Assembly: GCF_000003815.2 (NCBI RefSeq)
Contig: NC_049988.1
Coordinates: 21,666,297 to 21,730,296, forward strand
Length of the DNA stretch: 64,000 bases
Reading direction: 5' to 3'
From: Branchiostoma floridae
Taxonomy: Eukaryota; Chordata; Leptocardii; Amphioxiformes; Branchiostomatidae
Made by a program: the position numbers and the translations under genes. The notes beneath the pieces were generated by a model. That model was not told the DNA's origin. It worked only from the letters and a program-made list of their open reading frames with translations, and did no database searches. Of this stretch, positions 1 through 9,792 are shown in pieces (positions within the stretch are counted from its first letter, which is position 1; every line of letters begins with the position of its first letter).

Positions 1-732
1 TTACTAAGTTTGATTCAGCCATATGCAGATGAGTTTGTCATGTCAAGCCGGGACATTCCTGTTGTGTCAGAGTTGTTTGATCCAGATAATCTGGACCTCC
101 AATATCATGAACTCCTGCCCAAATGTTTAGAGGTTAATATTGACTTGTCAGAGAGCCAGATGAACACTATTGAAAAAGACACGAGGACACAAGCAAAAGG
201 TCCTGGCTTTTTCAATGGTCCTGGCTGGTCAGATTACGACATTGTAAGAGACCCTAATGGCTGGCTTACGGGTGAGATTGTCCACTCTTCACAAGTACTT
301 GTAAGACAGGTGAATCCAGCAATGGAAGGACTTCAACGTCCAGCTCTAGGGCCTGCCCGCAATTTTGATGTTGTATCAGGAGATTGCATACAGATTTTGC
401 ATACGGGCCAAGGTCACTGGGTATGTGTCAGTACTTTAGATTGTGTGCATGGGAAGGTTAATCTCTATGATAGCCTGTATCATGATGTTGTGAGTCAAGA
501 AGTGGAAGAACAGACAAACAGTTTACTTGGTGGGAACCTAGTTTCCTTAGATTATGTACCTGTCCAGCAGCAGACAAACAGTAGTGACTGTGGGGTATTT
601 TCTGTTGCATTCGCTACATGTTTAGCTTTAGATATAGATCCAAGGAGTGTAATGTTTGATGTGCCGAGAATGAGGCCACATTTGTTGACATGTCTTAAGG
701 CTGGGTCAATCACCATGTTTCCCACTTTGTAA
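1..732 (+). CDS. Ulp1-like (C48) cysteine protease, 5' partial, probably transposon-borne
   Basis: The frame is open to the left edge, so the start lies outside the window. The stop is TAA at 730-732 and about 240 residues are visible. The second half looks like a Ulp1/SENP-type domain: a WLTGEI segment, GHW (His codon 415-417), YDS (Asp codon 469-471) and a glutamine-rich stretch before SSDCGVF (Cys codon 589-591), which gives the His-Asp-Gln-Cys order of C48 peptidases. The N-terminal part (IEKDTRTQA, near 170-195) resembles the linker that precedes YqaJ-type nuclease domains in some transposon proteins; that is a weak resemblance. The gene converges on the THAP/DDE transposase, with polyadenylation signals about 60 bp apart, so both may belong to one DNA transposon. 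Inference: a transposon accessory protease rather than a host SUMO protease. Confidence 0.6.
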   Translation, partial: LLSLIQPYADEFVMSSRDIPVVSELFDPDNLDLQYHELLPKCLEVNIDLSESQMNTIEKDTRTQAKGPGFFNGPGWSDYDIVRDPNGWLTGEIVHSSQVLVRQVNPAMEGLQRPALGPARNFDVVSGDCIQILHTGQGHWVCVSTLDCVHGKVNLYDSLYHDVVSQEVEEQTNSLLGGNLVSLDYVPVQQQTNSSDCGVFSVAFATCLALDIDPRSVMFDVPRMRPHLLTCLKAGSITMFPTL

Positions 733-867
733 GACCCAGCACATTTCATCATGTATGCATTGAACACGTAAAACTTGTTGACATGTCTTAAGGCTGGGTC
801 AATCACCATGTTTCCCACTTTGTAAGACCCAGCACATTTCATCATGTATGCATTGAACACGTAAAAC
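682..867. repeat. 93-bp tandem duplication over the protease gene's 3' end
   Basis: Copy 1 (682-774) and copy 2 (775-867) look identical by eye. The unit starts TTGTTGACATGTC and ends GTAAAAC. It contains the last codons and the stop of the protease frame, so the second copy lies in the 3' UTR. The antisense frame across it stays open and repeats itself, which is a by-product. Confidence 0.9.
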
Positions 868-950
868 CACTCCCAGAAAAAATTCTGCCCTCCCAGTACC
901 GCCTTCCTGCTAGTGGGATGATCAGATCAGAGTTAATTACAGTTGCAAAT

Positions 951-1141
951 GATCAGAGTTGCAAAATACTGACTTTGATTTTGTACTGTTTATCATTCTA
1001 CTAGTTTGTAGCATTTTCTTGCTGACAACCTCAGCTTTCATGTTATTGTATGATCAGAGTTGCAAAATACTGACATTGATTTTGTACTGTTTGTCATTCT
1101 ACTAGTTTGTAGCATTTTCTTGCTGACAACCTCAGCTTTCA
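951..1141. repeat. 101-bp-spaced direct duplication
   Basis: The block GATCAGAGTTGCAAAATACT through CAACCTCAGCTTTCA occurs at 951-1041 and again at 1052-1141 with a few substitutions. It lies between the two convergent genes in noncoding DNA. Confidence 0.85.
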
Positions 1142-1189
1142 CCAGCAGTTAACTATGCTTTACCTTAGTGCCCTAAGTATCTACCATTG

Positions 1190-1195
1190 AATAAA
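1190..1195 (+). terminator. AATAAA polyadenylation signal for the protease gene
   Basis: AATAAA follows the protease stop by about 460 bp. A signal for the opposing gene lies at 1254-1259, so the two 3' ends nearly touch. Confidence 0.5.
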
Positions 1196-1253
1196 CTGTT
1201 TTCTTGCCTTGAAACAAATATTGAGTCTTGCAACAACTGTACTGAGTAAACCT

Positions 1254-1259
1254 TTTATT
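1254..1259 (-). terminator. AATAAA polyadenylation signal for the transposase gene
   Basis: TTTATT on + reads AATAAA on -, about 220 bp past the transposase stop. Confidence 0.5.
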
Positions 1260-1478
1260 CATATACATATGACAGGTTCATATACATGCCATAGCATACA
1301 TGGCAATCATACTAGCATAGAGTAGTGTTCAGCCAGGCTATCTTGTCTTTTGCTCAGCATTCAAACGTTTTCTTAACAAAACTCACCAAGCAGGAAGTAA
1401 TGACTGATAGTAATAATGTCCATACATCATGTAAACAGTTATATTTCCCTTTCTGCTTAAAACAGAATGAGAGGGCAC

Positions 1479-3143
1479 CTAGTCAAATGGTACAATCGGA
1501 GGACAGAAGTTAACAAGTGCTGAGCATACTCTGATGATTCTGTCAATCAATGGTGCTTCAGACTCACGACAAACCAAGTAGTCGGTGGGAATAGTTCCTT
1601 GTAAGAAAGTGTACTTCCTGCGCAATAAACCAATCACTCGCTCGACATGTATTCGTACACTAGCAATACCCCTTGATTTCTCCACATCTATTGGATCTAG
1701 CTGAGCCTTTCCCTTTGTGAAAGCAGGGATTACAAGCTTTCCCTGTTTCAGTCCAACACTTTCATCAATGGTAAATCCTCTATCAGCCAGCACTGTGTCA
1801 CCTGGTAGCAGCTTGTCTAAGAACCCACAGTTCTCTGTCAGAAACTTGTCTGACGTGCGTCCACCCCAAGCCTCTGACACAAACGAGATTGATCCTTGAG
1901 GTGTGATACCAATGAGAACTTTAATAGTATTGTGCTGCTTGTAATTCGAGAATGTCTGTGCTCGGGCCAGGAGGTTTGTAGGCTTTGCAATGAACACCTC
2001 AAAGCAGTCAATGATAACAGTCACTTTCCGCCCAAATGCATACTGGAAGCACATAGGCATAGTCCTCCACAAATCCTCTCTTTCAGGCCAGGAAACAAAA
2101 CATGACAGTCTAGTATCTAGAGCTACTATCCATGTGCTAAATATGCGCGATACAGTGGCAAGGGATACTTGAAATGTGTATGCTAAATCTTGTAATGGTA
2201 CATTAAGTCTTAGCTTTATGAGAACTATCATGAGCTCCTGGAAACTATCCAGACTCTGACTTTTGCGTGTAACAAATGGAGCTACGTGGTCAAAAATAAC
2301 CATAAGAACTTCATATGAAGGCAGACCGGTATAAAATCTAACCTTCTCATCTGACTTGTAAAAGTCTTTGTTTGGGGCTTGATAACATGGCTCACCAAAC
2401 ATGTACTGGAACTCTTCTGTCTGTGTTCCGGTTGTCTTCAACTCTCGCTGTGTTCCGGATGTCTTCGACTCTCCCTGTGTTTCGGAAGTCTTCGACTCTC
2501 GCTGTGTTTCAGATGTCTTAGACTCTCGCTGTGTTTCGGATGTCTTAGACTCTCGGCTAACTGGCTTGCTGCTTAACAGATACGGCAACTCAGTTGTCAG
2601 TGTTTCAACAGGCCCTGGCTCCTCACTTGATATCGTAAGGTCAGCCATTTCCACGTCTAGGGGCACATCTTCAACTTTGGTCAAATCGATATCTTGCAAA
2701 CGGTACCCAGTGGGATTTTGCGGCGTCCTCTTCGCTGCAGCCTCTACCCGTTGTTCAGCACCTCGCTTCGTGCGTTCTTTAGCCCGTACAGCCCTCTCTC
2801 CTACCTTCTTCTGTAGCTTTTCCTTTGTCCCTTCTTCTACGTATTCTTTCCTTCCAAGGTTCAGTGTGGGGGTCCAGTCCACATTATACCTATCCCACAC
2901 GGGGGCAGCCCTGCCAGACACAAAATGCCGACTACATACACGTTCGGTCTGAAGGATATTTTTTGTCGTCGTGTCTCCGCGGCTGATCGCCGCTATCCAC
3001 AGCCTCCGGCGTTCTTCCGTTAGTTTCTCATGCTCAACTCCCTGGTTGCTAACTAATTTCGGTATAGAAAAAAAGGAAATCTTCTCCCTATCCGAGTTTC
3101 TGTCAGATCTCGACCCACAGCCTACAATAATACACAGAACCAT
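1479..3143 (-). CDS. THAP-domain DDE transposase (HTH + DDE_Tnp_4 type)
   Basis: The ORF encodes 554 residues without an intron. The ATG at 3143 was chosen because it begins the THAP zinc finger directly; the frame stays open upstream but has no earlier ATG. THAP domain, residues 1-95: C4/C9 and the C70-x2-H73 pair of the C2CH site, W49, F74, and TPTL at 91-94. Residues 196-240 carry five 9-residue repeats. Residues 265-345 resemble the helix-turn-helix that precedes DDE_Tnp_4 transposases. The catalytic triad candidates are D379 (VIIDC), D454 (LADRGF) and E501 (HVERVIG). The protein is expected to bind element ends and catalyse cut-and-paste transposition. The frame is intact. THAP plus DDE_Tnp_4 is typical of Harbinger/ISL2EU-like elements; the exact family is inferred. 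Cluster sequence begins again at about 3260. Confidence 0.85.
   Translation of the reverse strand: MVLCIIVGCGSRSDRNSDREKISFFSIPKLVSNQGVEHEKLTEERRRLWIAAISRGDTTTKNILQTERVCSRHFVSGRAAPVWDRYNVDWTPTLNLGRKEYVEEGTKEKLQKKVGERAVRAKERTKRGAEQRVEAAAKRTPQNPTGYRLQDIDLTKVEDVPLDVEMADLTISSEEPGPVETLTTELPYLLSSKPVSRESKTSETQRESKTSETQRESKTSETQGESKTSGTQRELKTTGTQTEEFQYMFGEPCYQAPNKDFYKSDEKVRFYTGLPSYEVLMVIFDHVAPFVTRKSQSLDSFQELMIVLIKLRLNVPLQDLAYTFQVSLATVSRIFSTWIVALDTRLSCFVSWPEREDLWRTMPMCFQYAFGRKVTVIIDCFEVFIAKPTNLLARAQTFSNYKQHNTIKVLIGITPQGSISFVSEAWGGRTSDKFLTENCGFLDKLLPGDTVLADRGFTIDESVGLKQGKLVIPAFTKGKAQLDPIDVEKSRGIASVRIHVERVIGLLRRKYTFLQGTIPTDYLVCRESEAPLIDRIIRVCSALVNFCPPIVPFD
2421..2555 (-). repeat. 27-bp x 5 in-frame minisatellite inside the transposase gene
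   Basis: Five tandem 27-bp units encode variants of RESKTSETQ between the THAP domain and the catalytic region. The unit length is a multiple of three, so copy-number change keeps the frame. It probably forms a flexible hydrophilic linker. Confidence 0.9.
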
Positions 3144-3259
3144 CGCTGAGAACGCGTAGGGGACACTGTGACCAGGGGGACGTTGCGCTGGGTCACAAAG
3201 ATGGCGGATAGCAACCGTTCCTAAGGTCAGATCACGTGACTGAAAGCCGAGAATAGAAA

Positions 3260-4560
3260 CAGTTCTCACGTACCGACCTTTTCATATTTCTACCTCTCAG
3301 CTAAGATTTACTTCTTTTCCCAGAAAATTAGTCTGCCACTTGCAGAAAAACAAAATGCCATTCGCACCACCTAATGCCACGTCATCCCTCCAAATAAGGC
3401 AAATGTGATCTTTTGTTGGTGTGTTGTGTTTGCTGTGTATATTGTGAATCATCATAGTAGAACTCTAGTTAACTTTAGGCCTCATAAATTCGATTGCATT
3501 TGGCTTCAGGCTAGAGTAAGACACATGTTATATTCTACTACACCATTTGTCTGTCCCTTTCATGTTACCTGCAATTAGCCCTCGGGCAAGCATTTACGAG
3601 CAACTATCATTACATCAGATTTTGTGTTTCTTGGATTAAAAAAAAACAAATAGTGGTTTTGCTGAACTGAAAGGGCAACGTAGCGCACACGCATGCATGT
3701 GTGTATGTGTGTATGTATGTGTGTATGCATGTGTGTATGTGTGTATAGGCACATGTGTCAAGGTGTGTGTGTGCCTACTCCTGTGTGTCTGTGTGTGCAC
3801 GCCTGTGCATGTGTGTTTGTGCGTATGTGTGTGTGTGCACGCCTGTGCATGTGTGTACGTCTGCGTGTGTGTGTATATATATATACACATGTAAACAAGC
3901 GCGTGAAGATATGTGTGTGTGTGGAACTGTCTGCGTACATGTATATTTGTGTGTGTGTGTGTGCGTGTGTGTGAGTGAGTGTGTGAGTGTGTGTGTATGT
4001 GTGCACGCCTGTGTGTGTGTGTGCGCGTGTGTGTAGCTATAGACATTCTAATATTCGAAAGACAGAAAGTATACGAGTATTGCTGCGCTGTGTTTTGACG
4101 TTCCTGACACCTGTCAATCACTGTTATTGAGAAGAAGCATGACCACATGACTGAAATAAAAAGTTATATAAAAACTATCCCTGTTTGAAATGTTGTACTG
4201 AGTGTAAGTTACAACAGTATACTTTATATATTTTACACAAAATGGCACGCAGAGTTTGCGACGTCTCCAGAAAAACACGTTGATTTAATGACTACACTGA
4301 GTTCTGACGCACAAACTTGTTTGATGTTTCTCCCTCCCAGCACAGATTAACTTCTTTTCCCAGAAAATTAGTCTGCCACTTGCAGAAAAACAAAATGCCA
4401 TTCGCACCACCTAATGCCACGTCATTCCTCCAGATGAAGGCAAATGTAGCCTTACGTCAACAGACTAATTAAGGTATTTCTTGGTATACTCATGTATTTT
4501 TCACATTTATACACTGCACGACGGTTGTCTACATAGTGCAGTCTGCACAATACTGCCCAA
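3260..4560. other. Upstream region of CTL-A with duplicated cluster block and TG-rich array
   Basis: Cluster-type sequence starts at about 3260, next to the 5' side of the transposase gene. Two copies of a conserved block containing AAAATTAGTCTGCCACTTGC occur at about 3311-3412 and 4347-4440. The same block recurs before CTL-B, D, E, F, G and J. Between the two copies is a TG-rich array (about 3690-4034). No gene is supported here: the small frames over the TG array are low-complexity Cys/Val or His/Thr strings. Confidence 0.65.
3690..4034. repeat. TG-rich simple-sequence array
   Basis: Interrupted (TG)n with CATG/TATG interruptions and a short (TA)n at about 3875-3886. Related arrays sit at the same relative place upstream of CTL-D, CTL-E and CTL-G. 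Confidence 0.9.
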
Positions 4561-6633
4561 ATGTACGAGCAAGCAGAGCCGGTCCGGTCTTCTTTCCCGC
4601 GCCCTAACCGCGGCCAAACCAGCGGGCCGCCGCCACAACCCCCTCCTGTCCGTCAGGTTGGTTCCCGTGGGCGTGTCCGCCATGGCAACGGGGCTGACAA
4701 GTCGCAAGAAGAGCAAGAAGCGTCTTCACACACGTACAAAGAAGAGGAGGTGGTGAAACGATATGCTAGGTACACGTCTGCAGGTAGCCGACGTTTTTTT
4801 TGTAACTTGCCTTTTTTAGTACACAACAGGTATTTATTTGCACACTTTTTTCAGAATGTTTTCAGGCAGAAATGGAGTATAATAATCTAAGGATACATAC
4901 ATTTTGCAATATAAGACAATTTTTATTCCCACTCTTTTTTCTGCATTTAAAATCATCAACAATAAAATTGACAATTTGTTAGAGTGATGATGCCACAACG
5001 GAACTGAAATCTGGTCTAATGTCATTTTGTTTATATGTCATTAAGTAAGCATAAGAAAACTGTTGTGTTTCTACTGTCCGGTTGAGCGACGAAGTTTAGC
5101 AACATCCAACTCTAGCCTTATTTTGTGCGCACAGTTGACAGGAACTGTAGAAAATAGTTTACCTCTACCTTCAGTTGATTTTGCACACCGTGGTTTGGTG
5201 TATTTGGCTATGATCGTGCTTGTACGATGCATATCTGTATAGTTACGCCATAATGTATGAAATGCTTTTCAATTTTACATTGTTATTGTTATTCATTGTA
5301 TCACATCGACAGAGCTCTGGAAAAAGAGAGTATCACCAACCAAAACTCCTTTTTCCGACCATAGTCGTAAACACAACGTTAACGTCCGCGACATTATATA
5401 TCTTCATTGATTGATTGAATGATTCAATTTTAAGTTGGTATGTGGACGTGTAATTATAATCTCTACAGACCGCACGTATCCGGGTGGAGCAAGCGGCCGC
5501 CGTGCTCGCTGTCGCTTCATCCGCTCCCACCGTAGCTACATGGCCGCTGGCATTGCCGTGCTGCTAAGTCTAGTTGCTGTGGGATTGGCCCCTTTGACTG
5601 TCATGAATAAGGAGGTAAACACCCTTGTACCACAAACTATCTTCAAACATCTTTATGCTGTTTTACTGCTGTTTCTCTTGATTTTTCGTCTTACGTTTTG
5701 TACTATGACTTTCGTCTGTAGGAAATAACTCAACTGTCCAACACTGTTGACGCCTTGAAGCGCGACCAAGACGACATACGCCAACTGTCCAACACTGTTG
5801 ACGCCTTGAAGCGCGACCAAGACGACATACGCCAACTGTCCGCCGCTGTTGACGCCTTGAAGTGCGACCAAGACGACATGTCCACCACTGTTGACGCCTT
5901 GAAGCGCGGCCAAGACGACATACGCCAACTGTCCTCCACTGTTGACGCCTTGAAGCGCGACCAAGACGACATGCGCCAACTGTCCACCACTGCTGACGCC
6001 TTGAAGCGCGACCAAGACGACATGCGCCAACTGTCCTCCACTGTTGACGCCTTGAAGGGCGACCAAGACGACATGCGCCAACTGTCCACCACTGTTGATG
6101 CCTTGAAGCGCGACCTTGACAAGATACGCCAACTGTCCTCCGTTGTTAAAGCCTTGAAGCGCGACAAAGACGGCATGCGCCAACTGTCCACCACTGTTGA
6201 CGCCCTGAAGCGCGACCAAGACAAGATACGCCAACTGTCCACCATTGTTAAAGCCTTGAAGCGCGACAAAGACGGCATGCGCCAACTGGCCACTACTTTT
6301 GACACCTTGAAGAGCGACCTGGACAAGGAGCAAAGCCGAACCGCCGCCTTGGAGCAGAGTCTTCACGAGATGCGTAAGGCGCTGCGTAAGTTGGGTTTGA
6401 ATTGCTATGTGACCATCTAAACTTTGGGGACTATCATTATTCTATTGCGTGATGTCATTTTCCTCATAAATAATTCCTATGCCAGCAAGAAGATTTGCGT
6501 AAAGATATGGAGTTTGTATTCACAACCACAGCCAAAGTCCTCACCAAACTTTCGGCTGATTTCAGCTCTTCAGTGTATTCTGATGAGCGAAGGTTTGATA
6601 CAGTATATTGATGTCTCTAGTCATTCATGATGG

Positions 6634-6674
<41 letters not shown>

Positions 6675-7345
6675 ATACAACTTAATGGAGTGATGTTTTC
6701 TTCCGATGAAGTAATCCATCAAATATATCTGTGTTGTTAACCTAATTTGTTTCCAGCATCGTGTTCTACAGGTTACGCAGAGTTCCGTGGAATCTGTTAC
6801 AAGGCCTACAACACACCGAAGAACTTCAGCGATGCGGCCGCGGCCTGTGGTGCAGACGGCGGCACCCTCGCCATGCCCCGAGACGCTGACACCAACGCCT
6901 TCCTGATCTCCTTGGACAAACCCTTGAGCAATAATTTCTTCTGGTTCGGCCTGCACGATCAGCGCGAAGAGGGAAGCTTTGAGTGGGTGGATGGTTCTGC
7001 ACTTGGGACGTACAACGTCTGGGATCCGGGACAACCAAATAACTATGACGTCAACTCTGGTGGCCGCGAAGATTGCGTTTGTTATCCCGGATTCGCAAAC
7101 TGGATCGACAGGTGGCACGACTTCCCATGCGACAGGGCGTTTAACTTCATGTGCCAGGCTGTCCCAGGTACTGGCTCTAACCGTCCTATTTCCTAACACC
7201 CGGCTCCATCTTTTAAACATGCCATAAGTATTCATCTGACTAAAGACGTTAGACCATCGATACTCTTGTTATAAACCATGTCAAAACACATCACTCCACA
7301 TCTCACCCCTGCCATTTCTGTTCATGTTTTTCAGGACGTCCGTAG
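4561..7345 (+). CDS. CTL-A: type II membrane C-type lectin, long tail, about 12-unit stalk
   Basis: Exons: 4561-4783 tail, 5469-5614 TM, 5722-6373 stalk (alternative in-phase donor at 6385), 6757-7167 CTLD, 7335-7345 end (adds GRP, stop TAG). The joined CDS is 1443 nt, 480 aa. There is no signal peptide. The proline/arginine-rich tail (MYEQAEPVRS) leads to a basic stretch and one membrane span (AAGIAVLLSLVAVGLAPL), so the N-terminus is inside the cell. The stalk has 12 repeats. The CTLD has the six cysteines of a long-form domain, FWFGLHD, a QPN tripeptide and WHD in place of WND. An additional Cys (CVCY) and a few extra residues in the EDC loop set it apart from its paralogs. Predicted role: calcium-dependent glycan or pathogen receptor; the ligand is unknown. 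The gene looks intact. Confidence 0.85.
5722..6373 (+). repeat. CTL-A stalk repeats (51/42-bp coding minisatellite)
   Basis: About 12 units of the 17-residue type TTVDALKRDQDDMRQLS, plus one 14-residue unit lacking RQL. The exon ends with the shared cap DLDKEQSRTAALEQ. It is predicted to form an oligomerising coiled coil. Confidence 0.9.
6638..6671. repeat. (TA)n microsatellite in the intron before the CTL-A lectin exon
   Basis: A run of alternating TA. Similar runs precede the CTLD exons of CTL-C (16385-16415) and CTL-H (about 49067-49086), so the microsatellite predates some of the duplications. Confidence 0.9.
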
Positions 7346-7968
7346 GCGACGGGTGGAATTCTCGCCACCACTGTACAGCGGATCTCCGACCATCCGCAGT
7401 AAAACTGACCAGCAGAATGTGAAACCTGGAATTGTAGCAGGTCAACGCGTTGTTTTATGAATACGTTTGCCGAGTAGAAAACTAATGGAAGAAATAGTGA
7501 CTGGGCACCAAAGCGATGGATCACGTAATGTACAGTGGTAGACACGCCTGAGTTTTCATACAGGGAAAATGTACGTTTCTTGAAATATGCACGTAGCAAT
7601 TTTTAAACATAGAAAATATTCTAGAAGCTGGAAAGGTCCTGGTTTGGCTGTATCAAACCCATCGCCTGTTGTTGGATCGTTTCCTTCAAAATGCTGAACA
7701 GACAGGATTAACAAAATGTAAGAACAACTTCACTTATAGTAATAAAGCGTAACCTCATTGTTTTCACAATAGACTGACTTCCTTTTGTTGTTGTAAAAGA
7801 GCACAGTGCCAGAACTGCTGGTATTTATTGATGGAAGGTCCTTTGTAACAAGACTGAACCAAGTTATAGAGATTTTTTTGCTGTTCTCCAATGTTTGTAG
7901 ACTGTGCTCATTTGAGCCTGGACCACTGAAGAAGCCACATTGATTAAATCGGTCTGTGTAAAAGACTG

Positions 7969-7974
7969 AATAAA
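7969..7974 (+). terminator. CTL-A polyadenylation signal
   Basis: AATAAA inside the conserved context GACTGAATAAAAGTTGTAAA, followed by CTCCGGCTGTCTTACTGAG. The same context ends CTL-B to CTL-I. Confidence 0.75.
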
Positions 7975-8351
7975 AGTTGTAAACGGGAATTCTGCGGCTC
8001 CGGCTGTCTTACTGAGTGTGACTGCGATGAGAAAAATGTCGGTTAGCCTGAGGATCAGTTCTCTCCCTAGTTATCCAACCTTTGGATACTGATTTGTGCT
8101 GATGTGTTTGATGTTGAGCTGAATGTGACTTATGTTAGTAGATTTGCTTGGCTATATTATAGTATAGGGCGTGCTGTACCCAAAACTATGTTCCACACAT
8201 AACGGCCTTTTCTTTGCAAACGCTCCCGGACTTTGCTTAGTCCTGCTTTACAAGAACAAATTCTTCATTCTTGTTGTTCCGTTGGTAGATTGGTTCTTCT
8301 GCGTCAGAAGATGTTGTTTTGCGCCAGAAGATGCTGTAACAAACACGGTCA

Positions 8352-9375
8352 TGTGAAGACAAAGAATGACTGTGAAAAACTCCAGCACGACATTAATAAC
8401 ATCTGTTCATGGGAGAAGACGTGGCTTGTGGCTTTTAATCCCTCCAAATGCGAAGTAATGTCGGTCCCAGCCTCCAGAAACCCGATAACATTCCCCTACT
8501 CCCTCCACCAACACCCCCTGACCAAGGTAAGTTCCACCAAATATCTTGGCCTTCACATGTCTTCCAACTTGACCTGGGGCAAACACGTTGAAAAAACTAC
8601 ATCAAAAGCTAACAGGACATTAGGTATGTTACGCCGCTGCCTGCGGATATCAAGCACTGCGGCCAAAGAGAGAGCCTACATGGCTCTTGTTAGACCATGT
8701 CTCGAGTACGGCTGTAGTGTTTGGGACCCTCACACCAAGGCCCAGGTGAGTAGCCTAGAGATGCATGGTGCAATGAAGAGCTGCCCGATATGTACTTAAT
8801 GACTACAGACGCACAAGCTCAGTTACCAACATGCTCCACAACCTTGGTTGGCAGTCCCTCGAACTTAGAAGGAAGATTGCCCGCCAGGTCACCATGTACA
8901 AAATCATCAACAACATCATGTATGTACCTCACACGACCATGCTTGTCCCGGTGGCTCGATGCTCCCGCCGCACCAATCACTCACAAACATTGCAGGCCAT
9001 CGCGAGCAGGAACAACTACTACAGGCTCTCGTTCTTCCCTCGTACCATCAGAGAGTGGAATGGACTTGAGCCTGGTGTGGCGGAGGCGGGGTCTCTCTCC
9101 CAGTTCAAAACTGAGCTGGGGAGGACCCTGCTGCATTGAGCCACCCCCACACGTCTTGTATATACGTAAATATGTGCTCTATTAACCCAATTAATTCACC
9201 TGTCCTGTCTTTTGCACACAGAAAATCAGTTTGTTTTCATTTCCCATAGCATTATTCCTTCATTTTCCCATGTCTATTTGTACCGGTCACTTGTATTTAA
9301 CCCATGCGTAGTCTGCCAATAATCTCAAAAATTGAGGCTAGGCAGTATGAAAGAAGAGAAGAAGAAACATCCAGC
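8352..9375 (+). mobile_element. 5'-truncated non-LTR retrotransposon (CR1/L2-like LINE) insertion
   Basis: The sequence encodes the end of a reverse transcriptase. From about 8360 to 8755 the frame contains FNPSKCEV, STKYLGLHMSSNLTW and RPCLEYGCSVWDP, which match the palm/thumb end of CR1/Jockey-type enzymes. After a frameshift near 8760-8830 a second frame runs to 9139 (KIINNIMY, RNNYYRLSFFPRTIREWN, the usual C-terminal end). The 3' end is AG-rich (GAAGAAGAA). An empty site is visible in the paralogous spacer at about 61620-61655. A short TCATG at 8349-8353 and at 9376-9380 may be the target-site duplication. It is a dead copy: the 5' part is missing and the frame is broken. Confidence 0.85.
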
Positions 9376-9380
9376 TCATG

Positions 9381-9792
9381 AAACGGCTCCTCCTGGCGCC
9401 CATGGTTATATTGCACCGTTTCGTCAGCCACACACCTGACGGCATTTTTAAATCATCAACAGATAAACAAGCAAAACACTGTTGCATATCTTTAAACTAA
9501 TATTATTTTAAATCTTCAAAAGGCCTTCTGCCGCTCTCTGTTACCTTGTACAATATTTTCCATGTTTCTACTTCAACCTCCCAGCACCAAAATAGCCCTT
9601 CTTTTCCTAGAAAAATTAGTCTGCCTCTTGCAGAAAAACAAAAACAATGCTATCTTCAGCACGTCATACCGCGCCATCCCTCCAAATAAGGGCAAATATA
9701 TCCTCACTTCTTCAGACTCATCACGGCATTATTGTCCATATTCATGCACTTTGGCTGCTGTACTGTTCGCCTGTTGTCTGTACAGTGAGGTC
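9381..9792. other. Spacer upstream of CTL-B
   Basis: The sequence is homologous to 61650-62061 upstream of CTL-J. It contains one diverged copy of the conserved upstream block (about 9592-9690) and a pyrimidine-rich stretch ending in CTGTACAG just before the start codon, which could be a splice acceptor for a noncoding first exon. No separate gene is seen. Confidence 0.55.

Noticed and set aside
3357-3412. Small ATG frame (MPFAPPNATSS) in the conserved upstream block
   Set aside because: The frame is stopped or shifted in other copies (for example a stop after nine codons near 19640), so the block is noncoding.
3636-4148. Cys/Val-rich or His/Thr-rich frames over TG-rich arrays (also near 18900, 25520, 39950)
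   Set aside because: Low-complexity translation of (TG)n; no conserved start or length between copies.
9562-9792. In-frame extension of CTL-B upstream to an ATG at 9562, with a hydrophobic stretch (TLAAVLFACCLYS) before MYEQAE
   Set aside because: The stretch is in frame before CTL-J too, but no ATG is conserved there and CTL-A lacks it. The MYEQAE ATG is shared by all three genes. A pyrimidine tract ending in CAG suggests noncoding sequence.
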